This document shows, piece by piece, positions 1 to 8,954 of a DNA stretch of 64,000 bases. Every line of letters starts with the position of its first letter. Within the stretch, counting starts at the first letter, position 1. The notes below the pieces were generated by a model that was not told the DNA's origin, did not search any database, and worked only from the letters and a program-made list of their open reading frames with translations. This DNA comes from PALSA-270 sp963770915 (GTDB lineage: Bacteria; Acidobacteriota; Terriglobia; Terriglobales; Acidobacteriaceae), in NCBI GenBank assembly GCA_963770915.1, contig CAVYRG010000001.1, positions 1,860,001 through 1,924,000 of the forward strand, read 5' to 3'. Both the position numbers and the translations under genes were made by a program.

Positions 1-1
1 A

Positions 2-19
2 GCCGCCCGGTAGGGCGGC
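2..19 (-). terminator. Possible terminator hairpin of the NarL-type regulator
   Basis: A 7-bp perfect inverted repeat (GCCGCCC / GGGCGGC, loop GGTA) lies 27 bases beyond the stop codon of the minus-strand gene at 46-726. The bases where a U-tract would fall lie outside the window, so its use as an intrinsic terminator is only probable. Confidence 0.4.
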
Positions 20-45
20 GTTAATTTCGAGTTGCCATCTGGATC

Positions 46-726
46 CTAGGACGCAGCCGGAGCGCCTGGCCCAGGCATGGGGACGACGCCGGCGGCCGTC
101 GCTGCGGCGGCTTCATTCAAAATGCGATGATGAATGGTGAAGAGCGCCAGCTCCAGCCGATCGGAGACGCCGATCTTGTCATACACGTTGCGCAGATAGT
201 TCTTAATGACCTGTTCCGTCGTCCCGAGCTGCGAGGCGATTTCCTTATTCTTATATCCCTGCACGATCAGAGCCACGATGCGCAGCTCTTTGGCGGTAAG
301 GCGGTCGCGCACGCGCAGCCCGACCATATCGTTTTCGGTGAGTTCGCTGGGGACGGCGATATCCTGCACCCAATTTTCGCCGCGCGCCACTTTGCGCACG
401 CAATCGACGAGCGCGGCGCTGGTCACGTTGCGATACACCACGCCGTGCGCGCCGACCGCCATATAACGCTGCGCGCTTTCGCCGGTATCGGCCAGTACGA
501 CAAGCCGGGTTTTGTTTCGCAGAGCCGCTTGCAGCACGGCGTTGAGGTCGTTGTGAAAACCTCCAGCGACAATCAGGACGGCCGCGCGGAATTTATCGAG
601 CGCCATGAACATCTGTTCCGCAGTCTGGGCCTGCGCGACAATGCGCATCTCATCTTCCACCGCGAGCACCTTGGCGATTCCCGCGCGAAAAATGGCTTGA
701 TTGTCGGCCAGAATTAATTTGAGCAT
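46..726 (-). CDS. NarL/FixJ-type response regulator with degenerate receiver
   Basis: A 226-residue transcription factor with an N-terminal receiver-like domain (about 1-120) and a C-terminal LuxR-type helix-turn-helix (about 140-200; LTAKELRIVALIVQGYKNKE is the scaffold helix region). The receiver keeps an acidic start (LADNQ, D8), but the phosphoacceptor strand reads VLIVAGG, so the position normally held by Asp is Ala (about residue 54). The usual Lys of strand 5 is also absent (GVVYRNV). Family knowledge says such receivers work without phosphorylation. An AAGGA Shine-Dalgarno sequence sits 9 bases before the ATG. The PilZ gene lies 18 bp upstream on the same strand, suggesting co-transcription. 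No cognate kinase gene is adjacent. The final 25 residues are an Ala/Pro-rich tail. Confidence 0.85.
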   Translation of the reverse strand: MLKLILADNQAIFRAGIAKVLAVEDEMRIVAQAQTAEQMFMALDKFRAAVLIVAGGFHNDLNAVLQAALRNKTRLVVLADTGESAQRYMAVGAHGVVYRNVTSAALVDCVRKVARGENWVQDIAVPSELTENDMVGLRVRDRLTAKELRIVALIVQGYKNKEIASQLGTTEQVIKNYLRNVYDKIGVSDRLELALFTIHHRILNEAAAATAAGVVPMPGPGAPAAS

Positions 727-744
727 CGTGTTCGTTCCTTTTTG

Positions 745-1110
745 TTAGTGACGAACAAAATCATAGGAATCAATTACGCACGCCACGCCGCGCGACTCGG
801 CGGTGTTGCCGGGCTCATCGGTACGCACGACTCGCCCGCGGCACTGCACGACCACGTTTTCCTGCCCGCCAGTTACTTCCGGCGGCAGAGTGATCTCGAA
901 TTCCACGTTGGAGCCCACTTCGAGCGAGGCATCGGCGCGGATGTAGACACCGGCAGCACTCATGTCGCCAGTGACGCCGACATGTTCTCCGCTTTCCGTT
1001 TCTTTGTGAATCTTAATTGGAAGTTCCAGGGGAAAACGCTTCCCCGTTCTTTGTTCGGGCACAAGGCCTCCTGACTCCTGGCCATCCTTGCCTGCAAAAG
1101 CCAGACTCAT
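745..1110 (-). CDS. PilZ-domain protein
   Basis: About 121 residues with a single PilZ domain, the usual c-di-GMP receptor module. The two signature elements are visible: an Arg-rich RTGKRF loop at the start of the domain and a DMSAAG (D/NxSxxG) strand about 30 residues later. I prefer the ATG at 1110 because a G-rich stretch (GGGGGGA) precedes it. A TTG at 1140 would add ten residues that look non-conserved. It precedes the NarL-type regulator by 18 bp, so the pair may link c-di-GMP level to transcription; that link is inference. No membrane segment is seen, so it is expected to be cytoplasmic. Confidence 0.85.
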   Translation of the reverse strand: MSLAFAGKDGQESGGLVPEQRTGKRFPLELPIKIHKETESGEHVGVTGDMSAAGVYIRADASLEVGSNVEFEITLPPEVTGGQENVVVQCRGRVVRTDEPGNTAESRGVACVIDSYDFVRH

Positions 1111-1291
1111 GCGGGCAATCCCCCCACAGAGAGCGTGCAATGATCTTAGCGCAGGTTATATCACGGATAGCACTTCTGGCAAAAGCCGGGTGACTTGTCA
1201 GTTACGGGTAACAGAGCCGGGAATCGCGCGTTTCTCGCTGACGGGCGGGGGCTTAGAGCAGACTCCAGACCGACTTGTTGGAGTGCATTTC

Positions 1292-3046
1292 TTAGAAGGC
1301 TCCGCCGCCCCCGCCGCCAAAACCGCCGCCAGAGAACCCGCCTCCGCCGCCAAAGCCTCCGCCGCCAAAGCCCGATCCCGTCGAGCTGGCGCGCGGCGCG
1401 GAGACAAACACCTGGCCCATATTGGTGGTCATCGTCTGCATGCTGGCGGCAAAGAATATGGGATTGAATCCCGCGATGCCATATGGCGAGGCGTACCAGG
1501 TGGGCGGATCTTTCAGGAGTCCGGCAAATGCCTGTGCCCAATGGTGTTCCACGCCCAGGGCCATGGCGTAAGGAAGAAATTTTTCAAAAGTATCGGGCGG
1601 CATGCGCTTCAAGCGGTCGGCGTCCACACGGTTCATGAATTCCTGAAAGCCGAGTATAGCGACACGCGTGCGGCCGCCTTTGACCGTTTTCGCCGTCATC
1701 TGCCGTGCAAACAGCCACCAGATGATGGCCGCGACCCCAGCCGATAGAATTAAAACGCCGACCGAACTGAAAACATCCTTCCATCCCAGGAACTGAACGG
1801 CAAAAAATGGCGCGACAATGACAAAAATTGCTCCTACGCTCAAGGCGGTGGCCGATTCGGGATCGACCAGATACATCCCTTTCTGCTTGAGCGCCGACAT
1901 GATATCGGTGCGAATGGCGGGCAGAGCGGTGTAGAAGCGATTTTTCAGGCTGGAAAGGCGAACGTCGCTGTCGCTGCCAAAAATGTTCTCCATCATGACG
2001 CGCTCGTGGGGGGCCAAGCCTTGCCACTCATCGCGCGCCCTCTGCAAATGAAATACGTAATCCTTGTGATGAAAGACCAGCCCCTTGTCGTCGGTTTCTT
2101 CAATCTTCAGATAACCGCGGACGGCAAGATCGACGATGGTCGAAGTAATGTCGTGGGGGTGCACCTGGTCGCCCAGCAGGGCGCCACATTCCGCAGGAGT
2201 CATGCCGGCGGGCGGCTCGTACATGGGCGCCACAGAGGCGCCAGGGTCGGGATCGCGGCCCCGCGTCCACCACAGCACGAACATCACTGCAAAAGTCAAC
2301 AGCGGCAGAAACACAATGGGATTGCTGCCCAGAAACCACATGGCAAGCGTGAAGCGCGAAGGCTGCTGGATGACGCCTTTGGGGATGAAGACATCGATCG
2401 TCATTCCGCCGCGCATGGGCAAGGGGTTCGTGGTTTCGAACGAGACGTCGGGGCCTTTTATGTCGGAAGTGGCTTCCGTTTGCTGGGAGCCGTAAACGCC
2501 GGTGAAGGCTTGCGCGCGCAGCGAGCCGGCGGCCGCGTCGGGCAAACTGACCAAAGCCGTAGCGTGATCGATGGGCACCGGCCAATCGTTGCCGGTCACA
2601 TTCCAGTAGAACTCGTCGTGATCGTCGAAAAAGCGGATTGCATTTCGCAGCGTGTAGTCGATTTCGACGGTGCGAGCAGTGTCTTCGGCCCCGGGAACAT
2701 AGATCTTCAGGTTCCGATAGTCGCCCTTCACGCTAGATTCATACTTGAGCTTCTGACCGTTCTCGTTGGTCACTCCGGTGACGTTAAGAAAGAGCGTGTA
2801 GTTCGTCCCTCGCGGGCCGGGATATTCAATCGGAATGGTGCGAGTAATGCCTTGGTAAGAGCCGTTAAAGACCAGAGTGATGCGCTCGTGCACGGCGGTT
2901 GAGCCGTCGCTGCCCACGGTAATGGTGTCGTTGAAATCGGCGATGCGGTAGCTACGGGCGGAAAGCGGTACAGCGAATCCAACGACAACCGCCGCGATCG
3001 CGAACCAGCGCAGGATTGGCATCCGCAGTGCTTTCATTCCGGGCAT
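1292..3046 (-). CDS. DUF2207 (YciQ-like) membrane protein
   Basis: A 584-residue predicted membrane protein. A signal peptide or first membrane segment (residues about 8-28) is followed by a large extracytoplasmic beta-rich domain opening with YRIADFNDTITVGSDGS, typical of DUF2207. Then come a membrane segment around 240-260 (FLPLLTFAVMFVLWW), a cytoplasmic region, two further membrane segments around 405-450, and a C-terminal tail of Gly-Gly-Gly-Phe repeats (last 30 residues). The order matches YciQ-type proteins, whose molecular role is not established. The LemA gene ends 10 bp upstream of this start, and LemA plus DUF2207 is a recurring bacterial pair. In-frame ATGs at 3037 and 3022 are alternative starts. 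The Gly-rich tail is low-complexity and unlikely to be folded. Confidence 0.85.
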   Translation of the reverse strand: MPGMKALRMPILRWFAIAAVVVGFAVPLSARSYRIADFNDTITVGSDGSTAVHERITLVFNGSYQGITRTIPIEYPGPRGTNYTLFLNVTGVTNENGQKLKYESSVKGDYRNLKIYVPGAEDTARTVEIDYTLRNAIRFFDDHDEFYWNVTGNDWPVPIDHATALVSLPDAAAGSLRAQAFTGVYGSQQTEATSDIKGPDVSFETTNPLPMRGGMTIDVFIPKGVIQQPSRFTLAMWFLGSNPIVFLPLLTFAVMFVLWWTRGRDPDPGASVAPMYEPPAGMTPAECGALLGDQVHPHDITSTIVDLAVRGYLKIEETDDKGLVFHHKDYVFHLQRARDEWQGLAPHERVMMENIFGSDSDVRLSSLKNRFYTALPAIRTDIMSALKQKGMYLVDPESATALSVGAIFVIVAPFFAVQFLGWKDVFSSVGVLILSAGVAAIIWWLFARQMTAKTVKGGRTRVAILGFQEFMNRVDADRLKRMPPDTFEKFLPYAMALGVEHHWAQAFAGLLKDPPTWYASPYGIAGFNPIFFAASMQTMTTNMGQVFVSAPRASSTGSGFGGGGFGGGGGFSGGGFGGGGGGAF

Positions 3047-3056
3047 TCGCGTGTGC

Positions 3057-3608
3057 CTAGAATTTCACCGCGACCGGTTCGCGATCGGCGGCCTCGGTGA
3101 CCTCAAAGAACTGCCGCGGCTGGAACCCGAACATGCCGGCAATCAGATTCGATGGGAAAGACTGAATCTTGGTATTCAGATCGCGCACCACCGCGTTGTA
3201 GTAGCGGCGCGCATTCTGGATGCTGTCCTCTGTCTGGCTCAGCGAGCCCTGCAGTTGGGTGAACTCTTCGGACGCCTTCAGCTCGGGATAATTCTCCGCC
3301 ACGGCAAACAGGCTTTTCAGCGCGCCGGTGAGCTGATTTTCCGCGATGGCCTTATCTCCCGGCGTGGTCGCCTGCATGGCCTGCGAGCGGAACTTGGCGA
3401 TATTTTCGAATGTGCCCTTTTCGTGCGCGGCGTAGCCTTTGACGGTTTCCACCAGGTTGGGAATCAGGTCGTGCCGGCGTTTGAGCTGAACATCGATATC
3501 GGACCAGGCCGAATCGCAGCGCACGCGCAGCTGCACCAGGCCGTTGTAAATCCCGATCAGGACAACGGCGATAACTACGAGAAGGCCAAGGAGAATCCAA
3601 CCGGCCAT
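3057..3608 (-). CDS. lemA: LemA family protein
   Basis: 183 residues with one N-terminal membrane anchor (about 5-22, ILLGLLVVIAVVLIGIYNG). It is followed by the helical LemA domain with recognisable motifs: LVQLRVRCDSAWSDIDVQLK, RRHDLIPNLVETVKGYA, and a C-terminal YNAVVRDLN / SFPSNLIAGMFGF region close to the family consensus. The length is normal for LemA. GGGAGG lies 6 bases before the ATG. It is the first gene of a two-gene unit with the DUF2207 protein. LemA proteins are thought to expose the helical domain outside the membrane or in the periplasm; their function remains poorly defined. Confidence 0.93.
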   Translation of the reverse strand: MAGWILLGLLVVIAVVLIGIYNGLVQLRVRCDSAWSDIDVQLKRRHDLIPNLVETVKGYAAHEKGTFENIAKFRSQAMQATTPGDKAIAENQLTGALKSLFAVAENYPELKASEEFTQLQGSLSQTEDSIQNARRYYNAVVRDLNTKIQSFPSNLIAGMFGFQPRQFFEVTEAADREPVAVKF

Positions 3609-3780
3609 AGGCGCCTCCCATGATGAAGAATAAATCGATCATGGCGACGGTACCACAGGGCGCACGCGGGTGCAATGACGGCAGCGCAACTTCGCGCTTG
3701 GTGTGTGGCGCATTGGCCGGTTCACCATTCGATTCCACGGCGTGGTGCTGATAGACTTTTCTGCAGCAGATGACGATCGC

Positions 3781-4782
3781 ATGAACCCAAACCGGCGAGC
3801 CTTTGGAGTGAAATTCGCTCTCGCGTTTCTCTGTGCGGCGACCTGCGCCGTCACCGCATTAGGACAAACCTGCCTGAGCGCCTCCGACATGGATAAGAGC
3901 ACGGAGACGGCGCTGCTTACCACCGCTGAGACCTATTTTGAAATCGTGAGCCGTGGCGATGCGGCAACGTTGCGGGATAATTCGATCCCCGGCGTGGCGG
4001 CGAACTTTTCAGGCATCCAAGATGCGATCAAAGACAATCAGGCCAGCCTTGCTGGAACCAAGGCGACCCCGCGCCCGCCCGATTTGCTGCAGGCGGAAGG
4101 CACAGCGCCGGAGGCGCGAGCCGAGTTTCTTTGCGGAGTTTTTGGAGCGAACGGTCAAACTGCGAACAGCTCGGTTTTCGAGATTCCCAATCTGCCGCCG
4201 GGAAACTACGGCATTGTGATTCAGGATGTGACAACCGCCAAAGGACCGTTCACGATTACTTATGTTCTGGTGCAACAGGGCAGCGCGTGGAAACTGGGCG
4301 GGCTCTACATCAAGGAATCGCAACTGGGTGGCCACGACGGCAACTGGTTTGCGGACCGCGCCCGTGAGCTGAAGGCGAAAGGCGAAAATCACGCCGCCTG
4401 GTTCTACTATCTGGAAGCTCGTGCGCTTCTCGTTCCGGTATCGTTCATGAGCACGATGGCCACCGACAAACTGTACGACGAGTCGCAAAGCGTGAAGCCC
4501 GCCGATTTGCCTCCCTGCGACTTGGCCGCGGATGGAAAGACTTTCAAGCTCACGGAAATGTTTCCGCTGGCAGTGAATAACGAGCTTGACTTGGTAGTGA
4601 AGTACCAATCCGCCGACGTTTCCGATGCGGCCAGGACTTACCAGGGCAATCTCGCCGTGATGAAGGCGGTGCTGGCAAAATACCCGGAACTGCGCGATAC
4701 CTTCGACGGCATCATTGCGCGGGCAGTCGAGCCCTCGGGGCGAGACTACGGCTCCATGCTGCATATGAAAGACGTGAAGTAG
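3781..4782 (+). CDS. Secreted protein of unknown function
   Basis: 333 residues from the ATG at 3781. An upstream ATG at 3703 would add 26 residues ahead of the signal peptide and is less likely. The N-terminus has Arg residues followed by a hydrophobic stretch ending in a cleavage-like ALGQ, so export is expected. The mature part holds an NTF2-like opening (TALLTTAETYFEIVSRGDAATL), where small extracellular domains often sit, and a later stretch ITYVLVQQGSAWKLGGLYIKE that also fits NTF2-like or DUF4864-type folds. The C-terminal 150 residues contain a helical segment with repeated Ala. I do not recognise the family. It is convergent with ligD: the two stop codons are separated by four bases, with no room for a separate terminator. 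Confidence 0.7.
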   Translation: MNPNRRAFGVKFALAFLCAATCAVTALGQTCLSASDMDKSTETALLTTAETYFEIVSRGDAATLRDNSIPGVAANFSGIQDAIKDNQASLAGTKATPRPPDLLQAEGTAPEARAEFLCGVFGANGQTANSSVFEIPNLPPGNYGIVIQDVTTAKGPFTITYVLVQQGSAWKLGGLYIKESQLGGHDGNWFADRARELKAKGENHAAWFYYLEARALLVPVSFMSTMATDKLYDESQSVKPADLPPCDLAADGKTFKLTEMFPLAVNNELDLVVKYQSADVSDAARTYQGNLAVMKAVLAKYPELRDTFDGIIARAVEPSGRDYGSMLHMKDVK

Positions 4783-4786
4783 GCGG

Positions 4787-6607
4787 CTAGGTGCTGAGCG
4801 ATCCGATGTGCTGATCTTCGAAGGTGCAATCTTTCGGATTCTTGTCGTCGCGCAGGCCCATGAACACTGGAGCCCGCAGCTTGGGGCCGCCTTCTGAGGT
4901 CTCGTGGGTCCATTCGGTGAATTTGATTTCGGCTACCAGTTCCGGCTTTACCCAGTGCGCGTTTGGCGCTTGCACATCGCCTGAAAATGGGCTGCGCGAG
5001 ACGGTGCGCTTCTTCAGCAGCCCGAAGATTTCCTGCAATAGCTTCTGATCGAATCCCGTACCTGCCTGCCCTACGTGGACGAGCCGCTTTTTCTTGTCGT
5101 ACAGCCCCAGCACCAGCGCGCCGAAATATTGGCGTGTGCCTTCCGGCTCGGTGTATCCGCCGATCACGCAGTCCACGGTTTGGGTGATTTTGATTTTCAG
5201 CCAGTCGCTGCTGCGTTTCTCTTCGTAAAGGCTGGAGCGCCGCTTGGCCAGGATTCCCTCGAGCCCATTCTTCTTGGCCGCGTCGAAAAGTGAAACGCCC
5301 TCGTTGAAGTGCTCGGAGAAGCGCAGCGCGCCGCCGGGTTGGACGGCGCGTTGGAGCAGCGATTTCCTTTCTTCCAGCGGAACGCGACGCAGGTCATAGC
5401 CGTCGAGATAGAGCAGATCAAATGCGTAATAAAGGACAGGAATGCCGGGCTGCGCGGCGACACGGCGGCCTCCGCCGCGAATGCCGGTGCGCTGCTGCAT
5501 CAGGCTGAAGGATGATCGCCCAGTTTCGTCGAGCGCCACAATTTCGCCGTCAAGGACTGCGGTTTGGGCCTCGACCAGGCTGGGCAAATCGTGCAACTCG
5601 CCGTAGCCGGCAGTCAGATCATTTTGGTTTCGCGAGACCAGCCGAACCGCGCCATGCTCGATGAAAGCCACCGCGCGATAGCCATCCCATTTCACTTCGA
5701 ACAGCCAGGCCGGGTCATCGAAAGGCTTATCAACCGGCGTGGCCAGCATGGGATGAATCGTCGCGGGCATGGAGCGTTTCGCCGCGCCGTCAACACCGGC
5801 TGCAGAGGAAGCCTCTGGGGCCTTGTCTTCCTGCTTAGGATTCTTCTTGGAATTTGCCGATCTCCCACGACCTTTTTTTGCTTTGTCTTTTTTCTCACCA
5901 CCTGCACTTTTCTTCTTGTCCAGCTTGGCCAGCGTTTCCGCCAGCCAGGGAGCCTTGAGCTTTCCACGAGAGGCCGGGCGGCTGCTGGTCCATTCCGCGG
6001 AGCCGGCGTCACCGCGAATCTGCGCCATGCTGCGGCCGGTCAGAACCGATTCGTCGTATCGGTCGATGTCGTAGCCATTGACGACCGCATCATCCTGCTT
6101 CTTGATGAGCAGCCATTCCGTGCCTTTGGTTCCCGGCCGCCGCGACTTCATGTGGATGAGCGCGAAATCGCCGCGCAGGCGCTTGCCGTTCAGTCGAATC
6201 TTGAAGTCGCCTTTTTGCAGCATGGCGACGGCTTCGGCGTCAGTGCCCGGAACGAACTTTCCTTGCACTGGAATGGGCGAGAGCGGCTGCCACGTGCCGA
6301 CATCCCACACCATTACGGTTCCAGCGCCGTAGTTGCCCTCAGGAATGGTGCCTTCGAAATCGAAATAGGAAACCGGATGATCTTCCACTTGCATCGCCAG
6401 TCGCTTTTCCGCCGGATCGAGCGACGGCCCCTTGGGCACCGCCCATGACTTGAGCACGCCCTCCATTTCCAGGCGGAAGTCGTAATGCAGGCGGGTGGCG
6501 TCGTGCTTTTGCACCACGAAGCGATGGCCGGATTTCTTTTCCAGCTTGGGAGGAGGCTCGGGGGTCTCCTCAAACCGGCGTTTGCGTTTGTATTCCTCGA
6601 GCGCCAT
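4787..6607 (-). CDS. ligD: LigD-type ATP-dependent DNA ligase (PE + ligase domains)
   Basis: A 606-residue enzyme of bacterial non-homologous end joining. The N-terminal 3'-phosphoesterase domain (about 25-190) shows QKHDATRLHYDFRLE with H35, H41 and D43, and later DHPVSYFDFEGTIPEGNYG. A Lys/Ser-rich linker spans about 195-285. The ligase core starts near 290: motif I EVKWDGYRAV carries the adenylated Lys, motif III is LDGEIVALDE, and VDCVIGGYTEPEG leads into the OB-fold domain, which ends near residue 600. Many LigD proteins also have a polymerase domain; this one does not, and no Ku gene is present in the window. The start at 6607 has no clear Shine-Dalgarno sequence, but the domain begins shortly after it. 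It is divergent from the cytochrome gene. Confidence 0.93.
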   Translation of the reverse strand: MALEEYKRKRRFEETPEPPPKLEKKSGHRFVVQKHDATRLHYDFRLEMEGVLKSWAVPKGPSLDPAEKRLAMQVEDHPVSYFDFEGTIPEGNYGAGTVMVWDVGTWQPLSPIPVQGKFVPGTDAEAVAMLQKGDFKIRLNGKRLRGDFALIHMKSRRPGTKGTEWLLIKKQDDAVVNGYDIDRYDESVLTGRSMAQIRGDAGSAEWTSSRPASRGKLKAPWLAETLAKLDKKKSAGGEKKDKAKKGRGRSANSKKNPKQEDKAPEASSAAGVDGAAKRSMPATIHPMLATPVDKPFDDPAWLFEVKWDGYRAVAFIEHGAVRLVSRNQNDLTAGYGELHDLPSLVEAQTAVLDGEIVALDETGRSSFSLMQQRTGIRGGGRRVAAQPGIPVLYYAFDLLYLDGYDLRRVPLEERKSLLQRAVQPGGALRFSEHFNEGVSLFDAAKKNGLEGILAKRRSSLYEEKRSSDWLKIKITQTVDCVIGGYTEPEGTRQYFGALVLGLYDKKKRLVHVGQAGTGFDQKLLQEIFGLLKKRTVSRSPFSGDVQAPNAHWVKPELVAEIKFTEWTHETSEGGPKLRAPVFMGLRDDKNPKDCTFEDQHIGSLST

Positions 6608-6718
6608 GGGTGGGGCTATTGAATCACTGATGCGGGGATTCCGCCAAGCGCTGCAAGTTTCGCCGCGGCCCGACTTGGATTAAACTGGCAGTTCTCCATC
6701 TCACCCAAGGGAAATCAC

Positions 6719-7879
6719 ATGTCCATGAAGAAGCAAGCGAAGTCTGGGAGAGCAGTCGCTCTTGCAGTCATTCTGGGGGGAGTATTCGTTATTGCCGTCA
6801 GTCTGATGAGCGCGCAATCCGGGATGAGCCCCGCACCGGAAAAGGCCGATTCGGTCCCGGCGCCCAAAACCGCGGGCGAAGTCTACAAGAATATTAAGGT
6901 GCTCAAGGATATGCCCGCCGACCAGCTGCTGCCGGCGATGCAATTCATCACTGGCGCGTTGGGCACCGGTTGCGACCATTGCCATGTGGAAGGCCATTTC
7001 GACCAGGACGACAAGAAACCCAAAGAGATTGCCCGCAAGATGATGGCGATGATGTTTGCCATCAATAAGGACAACTTCAACGGCCGCCGCGAGGTGACGT
7101 GTAACTCCTGCCACAATGGTTCGCCTGAGCCGGCGGGCGTTCCGGTGATTGGGGAGGAGATGGCGAAAGCCGCTCCGCCGATGGCCCCGCCGGAGGGCAA
7201 AGTCGATCTGAGCAAACTGCCGTCGGCCGACACGGTTGTAGACAAATTTGTACAAGCCGTCGGAGGAGAAGCTGCAGCGGAGAAGATCACCAGCCGCGTG
7301 GCCACAGGCACCACGACCGGGTTCGGCGGGCGCAAGTTCCCGCTACAGATCTTCGATGAAATGCCGGACAAGATCGCTCTTTTCACGCACTATCCAATGG
7401 GCGACAGCGTGACCGGATACAACGGGCAGGAAGGATGGACCTCGTTCCCGCGCCGCCCCGCCCGCGAAATGGAGGGAGCGGACCTGGACGCCGCCAAACT
7501 TGACGCCAATCTTCATCTTGCGATCGACCTAAAGAAAATATTCAGTGAACTCAAAGTCGCTCCGCCGCAAAAGATTGGAGACCACGAGGCCTACAAAATC
7601 CTGGGCATGAGGCCGGGTTTGCCGCCGGTGGAGTTTTATTTTGACGAAGACTCCGGCTTGCTGGTCCGCGAAGTGCGGTACGCACAGTCGCCGTTGGGTC
7701 TGTATCCCACACGGATCGACTACTCCGACTACCGCGAGCAGGACGGAGTGAAGATTCCGTTCTCATGGACAACGTCCCATCCAAGAGACAGTGCAACGGT
7801 CCAACTGGAGCAGGTGCAGCAAAACGTTCCGATCGACGCTGCCAAATTTGCCAAGCCGGCGCCGCCGCCCGGAAACTGA
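6719..7879 (+). CDS. Exported two-CxxCH cytochrome c (reaction-centre cytochrome-like) with C-terminal beta domain
   Basis: 386 residues. An N-terminal signal or anchor (about 11-32) is followed by a c-type cytochrome region with two haem-binding motifs, CDHCH at 85-89 and CNSCH at 128-132. The spacing and the intervening Met-rich helix (MMAMMFAINKDNF) resemble the photosynthetic reaction-centre cytochrome c subunit family, which is common in non-phototrophic acidobacteria. From about residue 165 to the end there is a separate domain (VDKFVQAVGGEAAAEKI onward) like those of outer-membrane lipoprotein-sorting or LolA-type folds. AAGGGAAA precedes the ATG. The protein probably acts in the periplasm in electron transfer; the role of the C-terminal domain is unknown. 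It is divergent from ligD. Confidence 0.85.
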   Translation: MSMKKQAKSGRAVALAVILGGVFVIAVSLMSAQSGMSPAPEKADSVPAPKTAGEVYKNIKVLKDMPADQLLPAMQFITGALGTGCDHCHVEGHFDQDDKKPKEIARKMMAMMFAINKDNFNGRREVTCNSCHNGSPEPAGVPVIGEEMAKAAPPMAPPEGKVDLSKLPSADTVVDKFVQAVGGEAAAEKITSRVATGTTTGFGGRKFPLQIFDEMPDKIALFTHYPMGDSVTGYNGQEGWTSFPRRPAREMEGADLDAAKLDANLHLAIDLKKIFSELKVAPPQKIGDHEAYKILGMRPGLPPVEFYFDEDSGLLVREVRYAQSPLGLYPTRIDYSDYREQDGVKIPFSWTTSHPRDSATVQLEQVQQNVPIDAAKFAKPAPPPGN

Positions 7880-8090
7880 CAGGGCGGAAAGCCGAGGTCG
7901 AGTCCGCCGTCCCGCAAACCCTTTGTTCGTTTGGCTTTGCGGTTAGTGGAATGAAGCCGACCGGCTCGTCAAGCTTTTGCTGAAGTTGTAAACAATATGT
8001 CAATACTGCGGTCCTGGCATTGCGAGTGCTCGGCGCGGCAAGTAATCTGGGGTGGCTGTTCCACTCGTTCTCTCGCGGAGCACTCCATTG

Positions 8091-8852
8091 ATGAGAGTTG
8101 AAGCTAGCCGGGGCCCGACCAACCAGCGCATGCAACTGCCGGATCTTCCGAAGATCGATCCGGATACGACTCCTGCCGAGCGCATCTTGGTGGTGGAGGA
8201 TGATCACGCGGTTCAGAAGGCGCTGAAGCGTTTGTTTGAAGCGGAGCGGTTCAGCGTGGAAATCAGCTCGGACGGAAAGTCCGCTCTGGAAGCGTTTCGC
8301 CGGGTATCTCCCTCTGCCATTGTCCTTGACCTGCGCCTGCCCGCCATGTCGGGCCGCGACGTTTGCCGGGAAATCAAGCGCCAGGCGCCGGCGGTGCCGA
8401 TCATCGTCCTGAGCGCCATGAGCGATATCTCCGACAAGGTTCTGCTTTTGGAGATGGGCGCAGACGACTATGTCACCAAGCCCTTCAGCCCGAGAGAACT
8501 TTTGGCCCGGGTTCGGGCTGCGCTGCGCCGCACGGTCCGGACCGGCACCGGCGACGTGATTGCTTTCGATGGCATTGCTGTCGACTTCGCGAAGATGGAA
8601 GTCACCCGGGATGGGGAAGTGGTCGGGCTTACGGCGCAGGAATTCAAAACGCTAAAATTCCTGACGCAGAACCCGGACCGCGTGATCACGCGAGACGAAC
8701 TTCTGAACGAGGTTTGGGGATACCAGAATTATCCTTCCACCCGCACGGTGGACAACCACATTTTGCGCCTGCGCCAGAAGTTGGAGAAAAACCCGGCCAA
8801 TCCGGTGCACTTCCGCACAGTCCACGGAGTAGGCTACAAGTTTGTGTTTTGA
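8091..8852 (+). CDS. OmpR/PhoB-family response regulator
   Basis: About 253 residues. The receiver domain (about 25-145) has all key residues: VVEDD acidic pair, IVLDLRLPAMSG phosphoacceptor Asp, and VTKPFS Lys. The winged-helix DNA-binding domain (about 160-250) ends with TVDNHILRLRQKLE and GVGYKFVF, typical of OmpR/PhoB. The ATG at 8091 has a GGAG about 10 bases upstream; 8052 and 8130 are in-frame alternatives. The histidine kinase gene starts 102 bp downstream and is the obvious partner. Regulators of this family bind direct repeats with 11-bp spacing. Two such arrays are found at 13224-13263 and 15271-15310, making this protein a candidate regulator of that section. Confidence 0.93.
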   Translation: MRVEASRGPTNQRMQLPDLPKIDPDTTPAERILVVEDDHAVQKALKRLFEAERFSVEISSDGKSALEAFRRVSPSAIVLDLRLPAMSGRDVCREIKRQAPAVPIIVLSAMSDISDKVLLLEMGADDYVTKPFSPRELLARVRAALRRTVRTGTGDVIAFDGIAVDFAKMEVTRDGEVVGLTAQEFKTLKFLTQNPDRVITRDELLNEVWGYQNYPSTRTVDNHILRLRQKLEKNPANPVHFRTVHGVGYKFVF

Positions 8853-8954
8853 GCGGTCTGGAAGCTTGCCCGAGATTTGCCTCAGCTGCGGCAGCGGCTG
8901 TCATTGCATTTTGGGGCCGCGGCCGAGCGAGCCGAGAACCAGGGAGGGGCTGGC

